From Kalmanozyma brasiliensis GHG001 (Eukaryota; Basidiomycota; Ustilaginomycetes; Ustilaginales): a stretch of DNA of 64,000 nucleotides. The position numbers were made by a program, and so were the translations under genes. The stretch's first letter is position 1. The number at the start of each line of letters is the position of its first letter. Positions 30,501 to 42,056 of this stretch are shown one piece after another. The notes beneath the pieces are model-generated. The model searched no databases. It saw only the letters and a list, made by a program, of their open reading frames with translations, and had not been told where the DNA came from. Location of the stretch: positions 1 to 64,000 of the forward strand of contig NW_015961962.1 of assembly GCF_000497045.1 (NCBI RefSeq). The letters are read 5' to 3'.

Positions 30501-31349
30501 TAAGTATGTCTCACGACAAGTCCGAGTTCCTGAGACAAATCTTCGACCCTGGCTTGGCATGATGTCGAGCAAGATGGATTATTTCTGATCCCAGAAATTG
30601 TGAGCGGTGTTGGAAATGGGGGCTTCCCGTTGCAAACACACACAGACACATAACGCGAAGCCGCGAGCCCGTGGACCACGGAGGGGGGCGATGGTGGCTG
30701 GCTCCTAAAGTGCTTTACACGTGTCGAAACACCGCCCCGCTGCCAATCCGCGGCTTCCCGTCCTGATCCTTAGCCGAGTCATGCAAGATGCTTGCTAGCC
30801 CTTGGATGACCGAGCTCGATCCAGCCCGCACCTTTTCTTGCCAGCTGAGACCTGTCATCCTTTTCTTTCCCATCCCTGAGGGGCGCCAATCTGAGACCGT
30901 CATGACGAATGCATCCGCACACCACCCCAGCGTGCCTCGCGCGGAGTTTCGAGTGCCGAATGCGTGGGTCCTTCGTGTGCAAAAGGAGGAGGAGAGAAGA
31001 TTCGATCCAACCGTGGTACCTTCCTCCAGCTCAGCAGGGGTACAGTAGCGATTCAAAGTCCTACCTCGTCGCTGGGGAGCCGAGCTGCCCTACGGGCCAC
31101 GATGCTCAGCGCAACGACCTTGTCCTCACGCTCCGCTTCATGCCACCGATTCGTCCCGCCGTCGTGACCAATGTCGATCGTGCTTGGCACGTCGGAGACA
31201 CAATCGTCCAGCCCAACATCACCGGTCACCATGGGAGCGCGCGGGTACACAATCTCAGCTTCTCGGACATCGGGGGAGTCCACCACCTTTCACACCTCTT
31301 CGCCCCTGAGCCATTCGGATGAGAAATGACATCGATTGGCACACCTCGA
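27587..31349. other. 3.7-kb region without a supported gene
   Basis: Upstream of the homeodomain gene (-) and downstream of the FSH-cytochrome b5 gene (-). Open frames on both strands are short (at most ~150 codons), often start from non-ATG codons and show no domain. Contains an (AGC)7 run at 29503-29523. It may hold the homeodomain gene's promoter and long leader or noncoding RNA; I cannot identify one. Confidence 0.45.
29503..29523 (+). repeat. (AGC)7 microsatellite
   Basis: Seven perfect AGC units in the gene-poor region upstream of the homeodomain gene. Confidence 0.8.
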
Positions 31350-33132
31350 TCAGCTTTTTGGCGCCGAAGGATCCTCGCATGGCTCCGGCAGGGGCACACT
31401 AGCATCGATGGGCGGTAGCACCACCCGTCCCACCTTGAAGTACTTTTCGTGCTTGTCGTAGAAATCCCTCCAGGTGACGAGATCGCTCATCTGCTTGGCG
31501 TCAAAGTCGCGCACGTCGTGCGTGAGGTGCGTCTTGAAGCAACCCGTCACGTAGGCGCGACTGGCGTCTTTACCGCTGAAGAACGAGTAGAAGCCTCCGG
31601 GCCCGTAGATGCGTCGTCCCTCGGTGACGTCGTACACGTCGCCCAGGATTGCCACGTAGATTGGCTTTTTCGGGTCGCGACCGTTGTACATGGCCAGCTC
31701 CGGGAGCGAGAAGATGCGTTCGCGGTACTGTTTCGCGAGAAGGCGAGGTGAAACGGAGCATTCGTGGGATGGTATGATTGGATCAGCGTGTGTAGTGGGC
31801 GGTAAGGTGTCGGATCGATCGTCACTTACAGGCAGGTACGTTCGCAGCTTCGTATACTTCCCACGATAACCCCAGAGCGGATCGCCGGCAACAAAGAACC
31901 CAGATGCCATCACCAACGCCGTCGCCATCATCAAAAAGCGGAACAGCTTCACCATCACCCGCAATCCTCCTGTCAGATCCGTCGTTTGCTCCTCAAACTC
32001 CTCTGCTCCTTTGCTGCCCTTGTTGCCGGTGCTGCTAGAGCCGGCCTCTTCCGCCGCCTTCCTTCTTCGCAGCTCCTGCTCCGCCTTCCACTTCTGATGC
32101 ACCAGAAACGGCGAATTGGCTTTCTTTTTAGGAACACTTCGCGAGGGGTTCGAGGGATCGATGTCACGCTCACCTGTCGTAGCGGCGGCGGCAGTGGTCG
32201 CCGCCTCGGTGGCTTCGGGCGTCGGCGTCACTGTGCCGGATCCGGCCGGCGTGTCGTTCCCGCGTGGTCGATCGGATGGACCAGGGATCGTCTTCCATTC
32301 CGAGTTGGGCGTGTATGGGTCCGAGGCGAAGGTCGTGAAGAAGTCGCGGAAGAAGTTGCGCCACGGAGCTCTGTTGTGAGGACGCGATGCACAAAGCGTC
32401 AGTCGATCGGGTCAGTAAACGTCAATTGATCCACCTCAGTAGGTCAACACTCTGGCTGCCACGTCAGACCACTTACTGAGAAGGCAACGAATGTCCTCCG
32501 TCGTGCTGCTCAACCCTCGAGTTCTTGCAAACATCAACGAGCGTCTGGGATCGTTCGAGATCCACGATCTGATCAGCGCGACCGAGCACATGCAGCATAG
32601 GTGTCTCGATGGGCTTCTCGAACAGCTTCTGATGCAGCTGGTCGCGGCTGCGGAAGCCAGAGACGGCGACTGCGAACCTGAACGGTCCCTGATCCTTGGG
32701 CAGTTTGAGCCCAGGCATGCGGCTAGAGTCTTCGAATGCGCTCGCTAGGATGCCCGTCAGGCACCCGCCTTGGGAGAAGCCAACGATGCCATCAAACGGA
32801 CCTTCTTTCTTAAGAACATCGTTGATGTAGTCGACCGACTTGTCCCAATCCAAATAATTGCCGTCGTCGTCGGCCCTCCACCACGCCCGAGGCTGCTCTT
32901 CAATCGGCGTGCTCTCGTCGACCAGCTTGCCGTCTTCGACATCGGGTGCGTCGAGGTCTCCAGCGGACGTGATCGGTTGAACGATCAACGGCCCGTTGAT
33001 GAAGGTAAAGTCGGCCACGTCCCGACACGCTTTGCGGATCGCACCGGAGCGCTTGAAGAATTGGAAACTGTTGCTCGTGTAGCCATGGGCCATGAGGATC
33101 TTGAGCTTCCTCGTTGCGCCGGCGGTCGTCAT
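31350..33132 (-). CDS. FSH serine hydrolase fused to membrane cytochrome b5-like (MAPR) domain
   Basis: Three exons fit on the minus strand: 33132-32477, 32370-31830 and 31727-31350 (1575 nt, 524 aa). Intron 1 (106 nt, GTAAGT...TACTGAC...ACAACAG) removes the TAA that otherwise ends the first part; intron 2 (102 nt, GTAAGT...AAACAG) has no stop. Residues 1-235 are an FSH-family hydrolase: LMAHGYTSNSFQFF, nucleophile GFSQGG, Asp in GRADQIV, His in DGGHSLPSQ, continuing after splicing as APWRNFFRDFF. A charged linker (KKANSPFLVHQKWKAEQEL) leads to a membrane segment at ~360-380 and a MAPR/neudesin cytochrome b5-like domain at ~400-520 (YVAILGDVYDVTEGRRIYG, then PGGFYSFFSGKDASRAYV). The second part has no in-frame ATG before 31955, so a single fused protein is the best reading. 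The alternative is two genes, the second starting at 31955. Confidence 0.7.
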
Positions 33133-33618
33133 GTTTGAAAACGGTGGCGTGGAGGTGGTACGTGCGCAGTGGGTGGAAGCGTTCGCTCCTCTCGCTCTTG
33201 ACGTACGGCGGCGTTGGCGATCTACAGCGGCAACGCAGATCGAGAGCTTATTTGATGCTCTTGCTCAAGGCCTGAAGACGAGTGACTGTCTTGGATCCGT
33301 ATCGAGTGGGGGTGATGCGGACAGGAAGAAGAGTGCGATGTATTCACACTTTGAGCTTCTGCCGTCGGCAACGGACCCTTGCGATCCGAGCTCACAATTT
33401 CCACATCAGCGCGGCTATCTCCCTTTCGGCCGGCTCAACCACTTCAACTTGCACAACATCGCTCTTCTGTGACGTGCTATCGAGAAGGTACTTCTGTAGA
33501 TTCGCACTGCAAGACTTCTTTTGCATGCAGACCCTTGACATGAAGCTGAACTAATGTACGAGACGCTCCGAGACGCTCAAAGCTGTCCAGCAAAGTGGAC
33601 CAGGAGGCTCACGCTGCA
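33133..33618. other. Intergenic region between tandem minus-strand genes
   Basis: A 486-nt spacer with the promoter of the FSH-cytochrome b5 gene and the 3' flank of the CSL gene. Nothing else visible. Confidence 0.4.
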
Positions 33619-36600
33619 TCAGCAGTGGTACTGAAAGTCGGTCGGGAAGATGACACCGTCGTGCCTCACGACCAGAACCGGCACCTGTCCTCGTGGCAGT
33701 CCCTGGTCCAACGGCGGAGGAGCCGCGCAGATGATCGTCTGGCGGCTTCTGACCTCGACGTGCGTGCTCTTCCAGTCGCCGAAGAAGATGAACAGGTTCG
33801 GATGGAAGTTGTCGCCCAAGATCGTGACCAGCCCGGGGCTTTGATCGCTCGAGGGCGCTGGCATGGGCGATCGGCCGTCCTGCGGGGGCGGCACCACGTT
33901 GGTGATGATGGGAATCGGCGTGATAGGCTGCGCGGGGGCAGGGACCGTGATCAGATGCGCAATGTTGCTGTCGGTGATGTTGGTCTGCGGCTGGGCTCCA
34001 CCGACGATCTGAGGCGGTACGTAGAACGAGTGGCGCGCAATATCGGTGCCCACCACCGTCCAGATGTCGGAATCGGCCACATCGACCGACCACATTGCGC
34101 CTGGTGAGATGCTGCTGCTGCCCGCTGCGGAAGAGTCTGATCCTACCGAGTTGGCGTACGAGCCTGTTCGACGGAGGATCTCGACATCAGAAAGACCTTG
34201 ATGCTGCATGGTGCTGATCGAAAGCGACTGGCCACGTCGACGATTCTTGCTGGCAGCGGCTGCAGCAGCGGCACGTTCCTTCTGCACCACGATCGAGGAC
34301 GAGACGCGGCGTGGACGCTTGGCTTTGCCACCGTCCGAAGAGGGCGGCGGCTCCATCGCAGACACGTCGTGCGAAGAGGAAGAGGCCGACGGCGACATCA
34401 TCGGCCCTCCTCGGGCAGCGGCGAGAGAATAGCGAGTCTGCGCCGCTGCATGCGCAGCCGCAGCGGTCGGGCTCATGGGCAGGTGATCACTCGATCCGAC
34501 CCCTGCGCCCTCCATGGCCAGGCTCATCGATGTCATCGGCGTCGTCGGCGTTGAGGGCATGCTGAGGCTGCTGCTGCCGGTCACCCACTTCCTCGGCTCG
34601 CTGGGTCTATGCATGCCCACGGATTCGTTGAGGCAGGCCAGGAAGGGTCCGCTATTGCCAGGCGACGCGGATTCGCCAGGCTGCTCGCCCGTCGGTCGGG
34701 GATCCTCGAGCACCTCGAGCGCAATCTTGTGCAGCTGCGACACAGGATCGCCAAACGCTTCGCGAGCAATCGAATCGGTAGAGCCTGCTGGAGCGCCTCC
34801 GAGTACTGATGTGCCCTTTTCCACCTTTCGCACCACCATCACCGGGCTCACGACCGCCGTGTTGAGACACTGAAGGACGATGGGCTGATTGTAGTGGATC
34901 GTCATTTGCGAGCTCGTCAGCCCAGCCGTAGGAAGGGCGTTCGGAGGCGGTGGTGGATAGCCTTTGACGGGGGGTTGTAGCGGCTCGGACGGCGTAGCAT
35001 CGGCGCGCCTCTTGGGATCCACCAGATAGACGATAAAAGGGTCCCAGCTCGACATCTTGGCCACAAAGCAGCTCGGTGGCTCGGAGCTCTTCTGGTCCCG
35101 TGGATTCATGTTGAGGAAGGGCTGGTTGTCCGAGCCCTTGAGCCACGACGGTGCCCCTGAGACGCACAGGTAGCGCGTCGATACGGTCTGCGATCGCAAT
35201 CGATGGAAGAGCGAAATGACGGTGCCGTGGTTGACGCAGAGCTCTGTATTGCGGGAAGACTGTCGCTTCTTGCTTGGCTTGCTGATGACTTTGATGGGCC
35301 GGCTGGGGAACGTGCCGAGCAGACGACGATCCATGGGAGAAGGACCCGGAACGGAGATCGCGACGAGTGCCTCGACGTGACGTCTCTTTTCGTCCACGTC
35401 CGAGATGTAGAGCTGCTTGCCGATGCAACGGCCCGAGATGGCCATCTCGGACGATGGATTGCCGACGTCGATGAGACGACCGCTGCTGGATGCCCACTCG
35501 AGCGCCCCATCCTGGATGCCTGGCTCACCGCTGATATTGATGGTGACGCGTGGCGGCGAGAGCACCGTCGGTGCCGGCTGGTCAGGATCGGGCGGACCGG
35601 AAGGCGAGAAGGGAGACGGACGCGCCGAAGCCGGGCATGCGTTCCACCAGCTGCTTCCCACCAAGATGACAAGAGGTGGCGGGCACAAGAAGCGCTTCTC
35701 GGCACCGTAACTCTTCTGTGCCACCCTCGTCGTCATGATCAGCACATTCCTCTCTCCAAGACCAAGTCGACTGGGGGTCGAGATGTACTGCCGGACATAG
35801 TCTTCGATGAAAGCCGAGCAATCGCCCAGGCTGCTCTCCGAGACGCCCAAGCCGTGGATCTGGCGAATCTGGTTCATCTCGCTCATCGACACCTGTTGGT
35901 ACAGGCTCGGGCGCATGCTAGGCGGATACGCCATCTGGGTGCGTAAGCTCGGCGGTGCGTCCATAGGGGAGCCCGGGATCTGGTCGGAGCGAGAACGCTG
36001 TAGAACGTGGGGGATCGAACCCGCCGCGTATTGCTGTGGAGACTGCTGCAGTTGCGGGTGATGATGCTGGTGCGGATGCGGATGTGGATGCTGATGTGGA
36101 CTCTGGAATGGATGCTGATGCTGATGCTCGTATGCAAGCGGATGATGCGGGTGGTGCGAAGAAAATGCAGGGTCAAAGCGAGGGTCGTTCGGCGCCTGTC
36201 TCAGGACCGTAGCACGGGTGTGCAACGGATTCTCTTCTTCTTCCAGAATTGTTGGTGTGCTATGGCCCTCGCGCTGATGGCCAGCTGTCGGTGGACCAGA
36301 ACTGATCGATGCGCTGTTGGCTAGCGCAGACGAGAGATGCTGTTCGTTGAAGGCTGCCATCTCGAAGCCATCCTGGCCTCCGCTCGAGGACGCGAATCGA
36401 TGCGTCGTGTCAATGGGAGGCGAGAAGAAGGGCGGCATGCCCCCGGCGTGTGGGCCCATGTGCGATTGCGGCGAGTATTGCGACTGCGCTGGCGAGGTGA
36501 GCGTCGGACTGAATGGTTGCATCTGGGGTGTCTGAAAGCCTGGACCTGTGTACGGAGCGCGGAAGCTAGACGGCGGCGTCATTTGCGATTGGACGGGGCT

Positions 36601-38046
36601 CCACGGCTCCGTTCCGTGGAAAGCGGGATGACCAGGACTCGCCAGGGGCCCCGACAAGGCTGGACTGTGCATCTGGCCGAGGTTCTGGACGCTGCGACTT
36701 TGCGGCAGTCCCTGGTGCGAAGGGTCATTCGGATAGGAGGCAAAGTTGTTCTGCATGCTGGTGGTCCTGGTCAGCGCCGAGATGGGACGACCAGCATAGA
36801 CACTGCCCGAACCTGAGCGTTGGCGGCTGGACATGGCATCGCTCCCGGAAGCTGTGCCTGTTCCAGCCGACGAAGTGAAGCTGGCGACCGACTTGAGTCC
36901 GCGACTGGCGGGACGACTACCGGGCCGCGACGAGAAAGCGCCTGATAGGGTCGAGCTGGGGCTGTGATGAGCGCCGCCGATCAGCGGCGAGCTTGGAGAT
37001 GCAGACACACCCAGGTGGCTGGTGGACGGACCGAATTTGTCCGCGAGTCCAGGTACGCCAACATATCCCTCACTTTGGGTAATTTGAGGGCTGTTTGTGA
37101 CATGCTCTGGGCCTTTCCGCTGTCGACTATCCGTATTCGAGATCGAAGCATCGTCCTTGTAGCTTAACTCGGCGCCAAATGCTGGCATGAGGCCGGAGCT
37201 GGAAGGCATGCTGGTGTCGTTCATGGCGAGCTGGTCGACGGTATTGGAGTGCTGCTGCTGGTGCTGCTGCTGTAGGTGGTTCCCTCCGTACATCGACGGG
37301 GGAGCAAAGCGAGTTTGGAAAGCATGCGGAGTGACTGCGCTGCCTGGCTCTGCGCCCGTGGATGCGGTCGTATCGTGCAGCACGCTTGGGGTCAGAACGC
37401 TCGGCGTTAGAGGCCCTATGTCGATCTTGAGTGCTGCAGGGCGAGATGGCCTTTGCAGACCTGATGGAGGTGCTGCGCCCAGGCCATGCTGATGCGCATC
37501 GCTCGAAGCCGCGACTTGATCCGACCAGCCTTGTTCCGAGCCTGTGTGTGGGCGTGAGCCATGCGGACCGTTCTGCTGCGCGTGGAAGTTGTCATTCGGG
37601 AGTTGCGAGGGCTGCTGACCGCCACTTGGATCGAAGCCAGAGCTGTTGAGGCCCGTGGACGAGCCGTCGAAATACAGCGAGCTCTCGGATTGCATTCCGT
37701 GAGGATGGCCTAGAGACGTGTTTGGCGGAATCTGAGCACCAAAGCTGTGATCATGCTGCTGCGGGTCGTGCATATGGTGGAGATGGTGATGTTGGGACTG
37801 CTGCGGTTGCTCTACTGGATAGGAATACGACGGAGCGCCGAAAGATGCCGCTGCATTCGAGTCTGGTATCGACGAGCCTTGGAACATGGGGTTCTGCCCT
37901 GATGCAGGGTCATGTGCGATCTGCTGGCCGTCGTGCTGCATCTGTTGAGAGAAGTGCATGCTTTGAGAAGCGAAGATGGCGTCCTGTTCTGGAGGGTTTG
38001 GCTGGTGGGATGCCGAGGCCTCTTGGGACCATGTAGGCTGGAACAT
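33619..38046 (-). CDS. CSL (CBF1/Su(H)/LAG-1) family transcription factor
   Basis: A 1475-aa protein starting at the ATG at 38046, with no introns. Residues 1-730 are Gln/Ser/Pro/His-rich and disordered, including a His/Gln/Pro repeat near 635-660. The CSL core follows: an N-terminal Rel-like DNA-binding part at ~735-905 (ERNVLIMTTRVAQKSYGAEK, RFLCPPPLVIL, GKQLYISDVDEKRRHVEALV), then a beta-trefoil domain at ~905-1130 carrying RPIKVISKPSKKRQSSRN and the family hallmark HRLRSQTVSTRYL. The C-terminal IPT/TIG domain lies at ~1380-1475 (LVTILGDNFHPNLFIFFGDW). Insertions separate the blocks, as in fungal CSL proteins. Fungi lack Notch; fission yeast Cbf11/Cbf12 act in adhesion, cell cycle and lipid genes. 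Local target genes unknown. Confidence 0.92.
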   Translation of the reverse strand: MFQPTWSQEASASHQPNPPEQDAIFASQSMHFSQQMQHDGQQIAHDPASGQNPMFQGSSIPDSNAAASFGAPSYSYPVEQPQQSQHHHLHHMHDPQQHDHSFGAQIPPNTSLGHPHGMQSESSLYFDGSSTGLNSSGFDPSGGQQPSQLPNDNFHAQQNGPHGSRPHTGSEQGWSDQVAASSDAHQHGLGAAPPSGLQRPSRPAALKIDIGPLTPSVLTPSVLHDTTASTGAEPGSAVTPHAFQTRFAPPSMYGGNHLQQQHQQQHSNTVDQLAMNDTSMPSSSGLMPAFGAELSYKDDASISNTDSRQRKGPEHVTNSPQITQSEGYVGVPGLADKFGPSTSHLGVSASPSSPLIGGAHHSPSSTLSGAFSSRPGSRPASRGLKSVASFTSSAGTGTASGSDAMSSRQRSGSGSVYAGRPISALTRTTSMQNNFASYPNDPSHQGLPQSRSVQNLGQMHSPALSGPLASPGHPAFHGTEPWSPVQSQMTPPSSFRAPYTGPGFQTPQMQPFSPTLTSPAQSQYSPQSHMGPHAGGMPPFFSPPIDTTHRFASSSGGQDGFEMAAFNEQHLSSALANSASISSGPPTAGHQREGHSTPTILEEEENPLHTRATVLRQAPNDPRFDPAFSSHHPHHPLAYEHQHQHPFQSPHQHPHPHPHQHHHPQLQQSPQQYAAGSIPHVLQRSRSDQIPGSPMDAPPSLRTQMAYPPSMRPSLYQQVSMSEMNQIRQIHGLGVSESSLGDCSAFIEDYVRQYISTPSRLGLGERNVLIMTTRVAQKSYGAEKRFLCPPPLVILVGSSWWNACPASARPSPFSPSGPPDPDQPAPTVLSPPRVTINISGEPGIQDGALEWASSSGRLIDVGNPSSEMAISGRCIGKQLYISDVDEKRRHVEALVAISVPGPSPMDRRLLGTFPSRPIKVISKPSKKRQSSRNTELCVNHGTVISLFHRLRSQTVSTRYLCVSGAPSWLKGSDNQPFLNMNPRDQKSSEPPSCFVAKMSSWDPFIVYLVDPKRRADATPSEPLQPPVKGYPPPPPNALPTAGLTSSQMTIHYNQPIVLQCLNTAVVSPVMVVRKVEKGTSVLGGAPAGSTDSIAREAFGDPVSQLHKIALEVLEDPRPTGEQPGESASPGNSGPFLACLNESVGMHRPSEPRKWVTGSSSLSMPSTPTTPMTSMSLAMEGAGVGSSDHLPMSPTAAAAHAAAQTRYSLAAARGGPMMSPSASSSSHDVSAMEPPPSSDGGKAKRPRRVSSSIVVQKERAAAAAAASKNRRRGQSLSISTMQHQGLSDVEILRRTGSYANSVGSDSSAAGSSSISPGAMWSVDVADSDIWTVVGTDIARHSFYVPPQIVGGAQPQTNITDSNIAHLITVPAPAQPITPIPIITNVVPPPQDGRSPMPAPSSDQSPGLVTILGDNFHPNLFIFFGDWKSTHVEVRSRQTIICAAPPPLDQGLPRGQVPVLVVRHDGVIFPTDFQYHC

Positions 38047-41000
38047 GCCGTGCTGTTGGCGGCGCGCTCCGCAGCCTGTTGCGGGGCCTTGACTGATACG
38101 ATCTCAGCGCAGTGCAGCGGAGTAGAGTTGGGGCCAGCACGACGCCAGAGCCGAGTCGGGTCCGATCCAGGTCGTGTCTATGTCGTTGAATGCACCTTGC
38201 TGACTCGTCTATGGTCTAGGAGGTAAGGCGCGTTGGGAGTGTGCCGATGCGGCGAGCTGTTGAGAAAGAGGGTCGGAAACAGCAGGCCATCTATGAGCAC
38301 CGTTTATGAAGGGTTGAGCTGGTGAGCTGGGCGGGGAGGTGAAGAAGAAGAACACGAGTGAGGGTGTGCTCGTTTGCTGCCGCCAGGCGCGAATGGGGTG
38401 AATGTGCCAAGGAAGAGGTCGTGTAGCAACCGAGAGGTGGTGGCGATGAAGGTGAGTGTGGGAACGGCAGTGTCAAGATGAAGCAAGCCGCAACAGTAAG
38501 CCAAGCAAACAACGGCTTGAGCTGACGGCAGCGTGCGAAGAAAGATGAAGTCGGGGCCAGATCTATCTCGATAGGCGAATCAGCGGCTGATGGCGGGTTG
38601 CTGACGGTTTCTGGCACCGGCTGCAGCTATGAAGGCGTCCAGGTAGAATGAGCTGCGAGTGCCGAGGTTGCCGATGCACCGCGCGGGAAAGCGATGAATG
38701 GACGGGGCCGATGCTTGCTCGTAGCCGACCGTTGAAGCGGGATATGAAGTCGGGCGGGCGAGCGGCGTCCGGATAAAGCGATCTAGAGGCGCAAGGATGT
38801 GGGAAACCACTGCGACGGGAAAGGATGGCTGCAGAGGGACTTGATGATGCGCAAACGTCGACGCCAGGAGGGAGTTGGAGGCGCACCTAGTTGGGCGGCA
38901 ACGAGGCTGCGATGGAAAGAGTGTATATTGGTTCAGCCGGTGAGGAGATGGACGGGGGAGAAGCCGGCTGATGGTATCTAGGTGTTGGTGGCGAGATGGA
39001 GGAGATGATCGAAGAAGCGAGCCGTGGGCGCTGCTGCTGCTGCGGAGGGTGACAGTGAGGAGAAGTATGCCGAAAGGGTGCCATGCGGATCAGCTCTAAA
39101 GAAAGTGTGACTGAACTCAGAGCCAAGACAGGCAGCCAAGCGAGCGAGCGAGCGAACGGGCGGCAAAGCCAAGCAAAGGCAGACAGCCCAGCCAAAAAGC
39201 AAACGCCTCACTCGAGCTGGACCGTGTGTCGAGGAAATCAAATCCAATTCGGCTCTTTCGCCCTCGCTTCTAAGCTTGCCTCTCTGTCTCGGCACACTTT
39301 GCAGTGGCAATCGTCACTCCTCCGTTCTTTGTCACACGCACAGACAAATGCAAACTTGCTTCTTGCTCACTGCGGCCTTTACCAGTCGATCAGACGACGT
39401 TGCCTCCCCATTTGATCTCGGTCAGTAGGCGTCTACTGGGTACTGTCATTGCCGCGCCGATCTATATTTTAGAATTGGTGCAGCAGTGAAGGTCACGAGA
39501 GGTGCTGCTTTCAGCCACAGCCGCCAATCGTAGGCAGCGAGACACGCCATGGATCGAATCGAGTCGCGAGCTCGATATGGGCCTCATCCACTCCCCACGA
39601 CAAATGCGCTGAAGGACGAGTCGGTTCGATGTCGGCAAGCATTGCTGGATGCACATAGTGTGGCGGCGACCAAGAAAGCTCGGCGTGGACGGCAGGGCGG
39701 CTAAAAATCCGACTTGACAGGCCAGAAAGACCCTGTTCGGGGAAAAAAGGCGCATGGAAGGGCTGCATGAGGGCCAGACGAGCGAGCACGGTGGGAGGAT
39801 CAGCGAAGCCAAGGGCGATCCATCTTCTTGTCGATCCATCCGCTCAGCCAGGGGCAGCACGCACGCAACCTCTTGAGTGGGCAGAGGAAAGCGAAAAGGT
39901 CGTTTATTCTTAGGCGAGCTCGCTTCCTGTCCGCTTGGCCTAACGGCGCTTTCAAGCCTGGCTTGTCAAGGCGCGGGCGAGAGCTGTGCCGCGCGCTCAG
40001 ACATGGAGAAGGAGGGTCCATCGGGCCACAGCCGCTCTATTTCACCTCGATCTTTTCTTAGCAGAGTGCCGCCCTGTGATGGGCTGGTGTCGTATACGCT
40101 GCCTGCTGCTTGCTGTCGCTCTTAGACCACGCTGTTCCCCCCGTCAACTGCTTCCATGCCTGACTGGGTGGATGGATCGATTGTAGGAATCTCGCTGCTC
40201 AGCGTCAAGGGATGAACCCACCCAACCTCCAAGAAGGCTCGTCACCGCTGCAGATCGGCGATCCACGCCCGTAGCTGCAACTCGATTTTTGCGACCCCTT
40301 TTTGTTCGGGCTTTTCTTGCCGCTTCTGATTCTGTCAAAAATGAACCGACCATCTCATCTTCACCTGAGCTGGGTTACGCCTTTGGACCCTGCTGAGAGC
40401 TCGGCATTCGGGGTCAACACCTGGCGATCTAACAGCGGCGCGCCTTTGCTCCGGACGAGACCGAGATGGCCGATTGAGCGAGGCACTTCGTCAACGGACC
40501 CTCTCCCGCAGTCCGGATCCCTCAGCGACGACAGCATGTGGTGTATGCTGGGACGGACTGCCATCGGTGCCTTTTTGACCGACGCGGAGGGAGCGGCAGA
40601 AAGAGTGGGTAACCCGGGACGCGACGGCAGGCCGGTCAACCTTGGCTCGCTGCGGGGGAATCGCCGTTTTGCTTGCTTCTTAGACAGGCCGGTCTGCACT
40701 GAAAACAAAAAGCTGGTGCTGAACTGGCAGGCTTGCCGTGCAAAGATCGTCGAAAAGGACAAGTCCCATGCCGCTGCTAGATAGACCGGCTCGAATCACA
40801 GAGCCTGCTTGCTAGACGTCGGGCTGTTCTCCTTCTCCCTCACACCTAAATCTGGAAAGGAGAGTTTTCGGTCGAATTGCTCTCGCTCACCTTGTTTTCG
40901 CGGGGGAAAGCAGCGACGCGGGGCGGAGACTTTTTTTCGAGAGGCGTGAGCTGGAATGCAGCCGAAGTTGAGCCGTGATCCAAAGCCGACGACAGACAGA

Positions 41001-41895
41001 CTGCTCACGCGGACGGAACGACGAGGGCCGACCGACCTTCAAGCAAGAGAGCAAGAGCAGGGAGCGGAAAGTTCAGTTGACCGCGCCTCCCCAGCCACCC
41101 CCTGCGCCCCCCCCTTTTTGAGAGTCGAGAGCTGCCCCTCGTGGCCGAGCAAGCAGGCACAGGCACAACAGCCTCTCCGCCAGGGTATTCCAATTTCGTC
41201 GGCAGCCGGCCATCTTTATGCCCTTGCTCCGCTCTGCGCGGCCCGCACTCCAGCACCTGAGCGTAAGTCTGATCGAATGCGTCCCTTGCACCTTGACAGT
41301 CGAAGAAAGAGGCAAGTGCCTCTGCGCTTGCTTCAAGCTGCTAGGCCGGGAGCAAGCGAAACAGCGTGTCGTCTCTCTGGACCCCACTTTTGGATCTCGA
41401 CTCGTGTACTGCTGCGCTTTTGCGTTTCTCCCCGCGTTTTTGTTTTGCCTCGCTTCGCTGTGAGCTCGGCTGAGATTTGCATGGCATTCGCGGAGGAAGA
41501 GGACAATTTTTGGCTATTTCTCCGTTCTCATGCTTCGCCCTGGCTTTGCCTTCGAGTGCCCGCGCAGCCTGCGCCATCTCTGAAGCCATCTACCCCGCTT
41601 GATCCGAGGAATCCAGGCCAAGCCCAGGGACAGTCTTGCCATGCCACGCCCACGCCTTCGCCCTCGCCTGCGCACCTCTTTCTCCGCTCGACCCTGTTAC
41701 CCTTCCTTTCTTGGCCGCTCGCTCTCTCGCTCGCTCTCCCTTCGCCGGTCAAGCTCTGTCGCTTGGAGCTGCACTTTAATTTCTCCGTGTCACCGGTTCA
41801 TCTCGAGCTGGTTGTTCGGACCGTGCTACGGAACTCTCCTTTGCCCCATTGTCTCGGCTGAGCCTTTCTGTCATAGATTGCCCACCTCTCTGTCC

Positions 41896-41922
41896 CTGCT
41901 GCTGCTGCTGCTGCTGCTGCTG
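41896..41922 (+). repeat. (CTG)9 microsatellite
   Basis: Nine perfect CTG units in the presumed leader of the Zn2Cys6-PAS gene, ~650 nt upstream of its ATG. Confidence 0.85.
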
Positions 41923-42056
41923 CATTGCGCCTTCCCTTTTCTGCGCATCCGCAGCATTGATGTCCATCAAGGTGTGTCTCGTGGCTCACAGCTGCTCGTC
42001 CCAGCTCAGGAACCACGCTTCTCCGCATTTTCCCTCGGGCCTCTCCTCCGACGCCT

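Noticed and set aside
40956..41861. 301-codon ATG open frame upstream of the Zn2Cys6-PAS gene
   Set aside because: Pro/Arg/Ser/Leu low complexity from a pyrimidine-rich stretch; no domain. Probably leader or promoter DNA.
41896..41922. Trinucleotide runs as mobile element or CRISPR signal
   Set aside because: Perfect short tandem units without spacers, terminal repeats or transposase; ordinary microsatellites.
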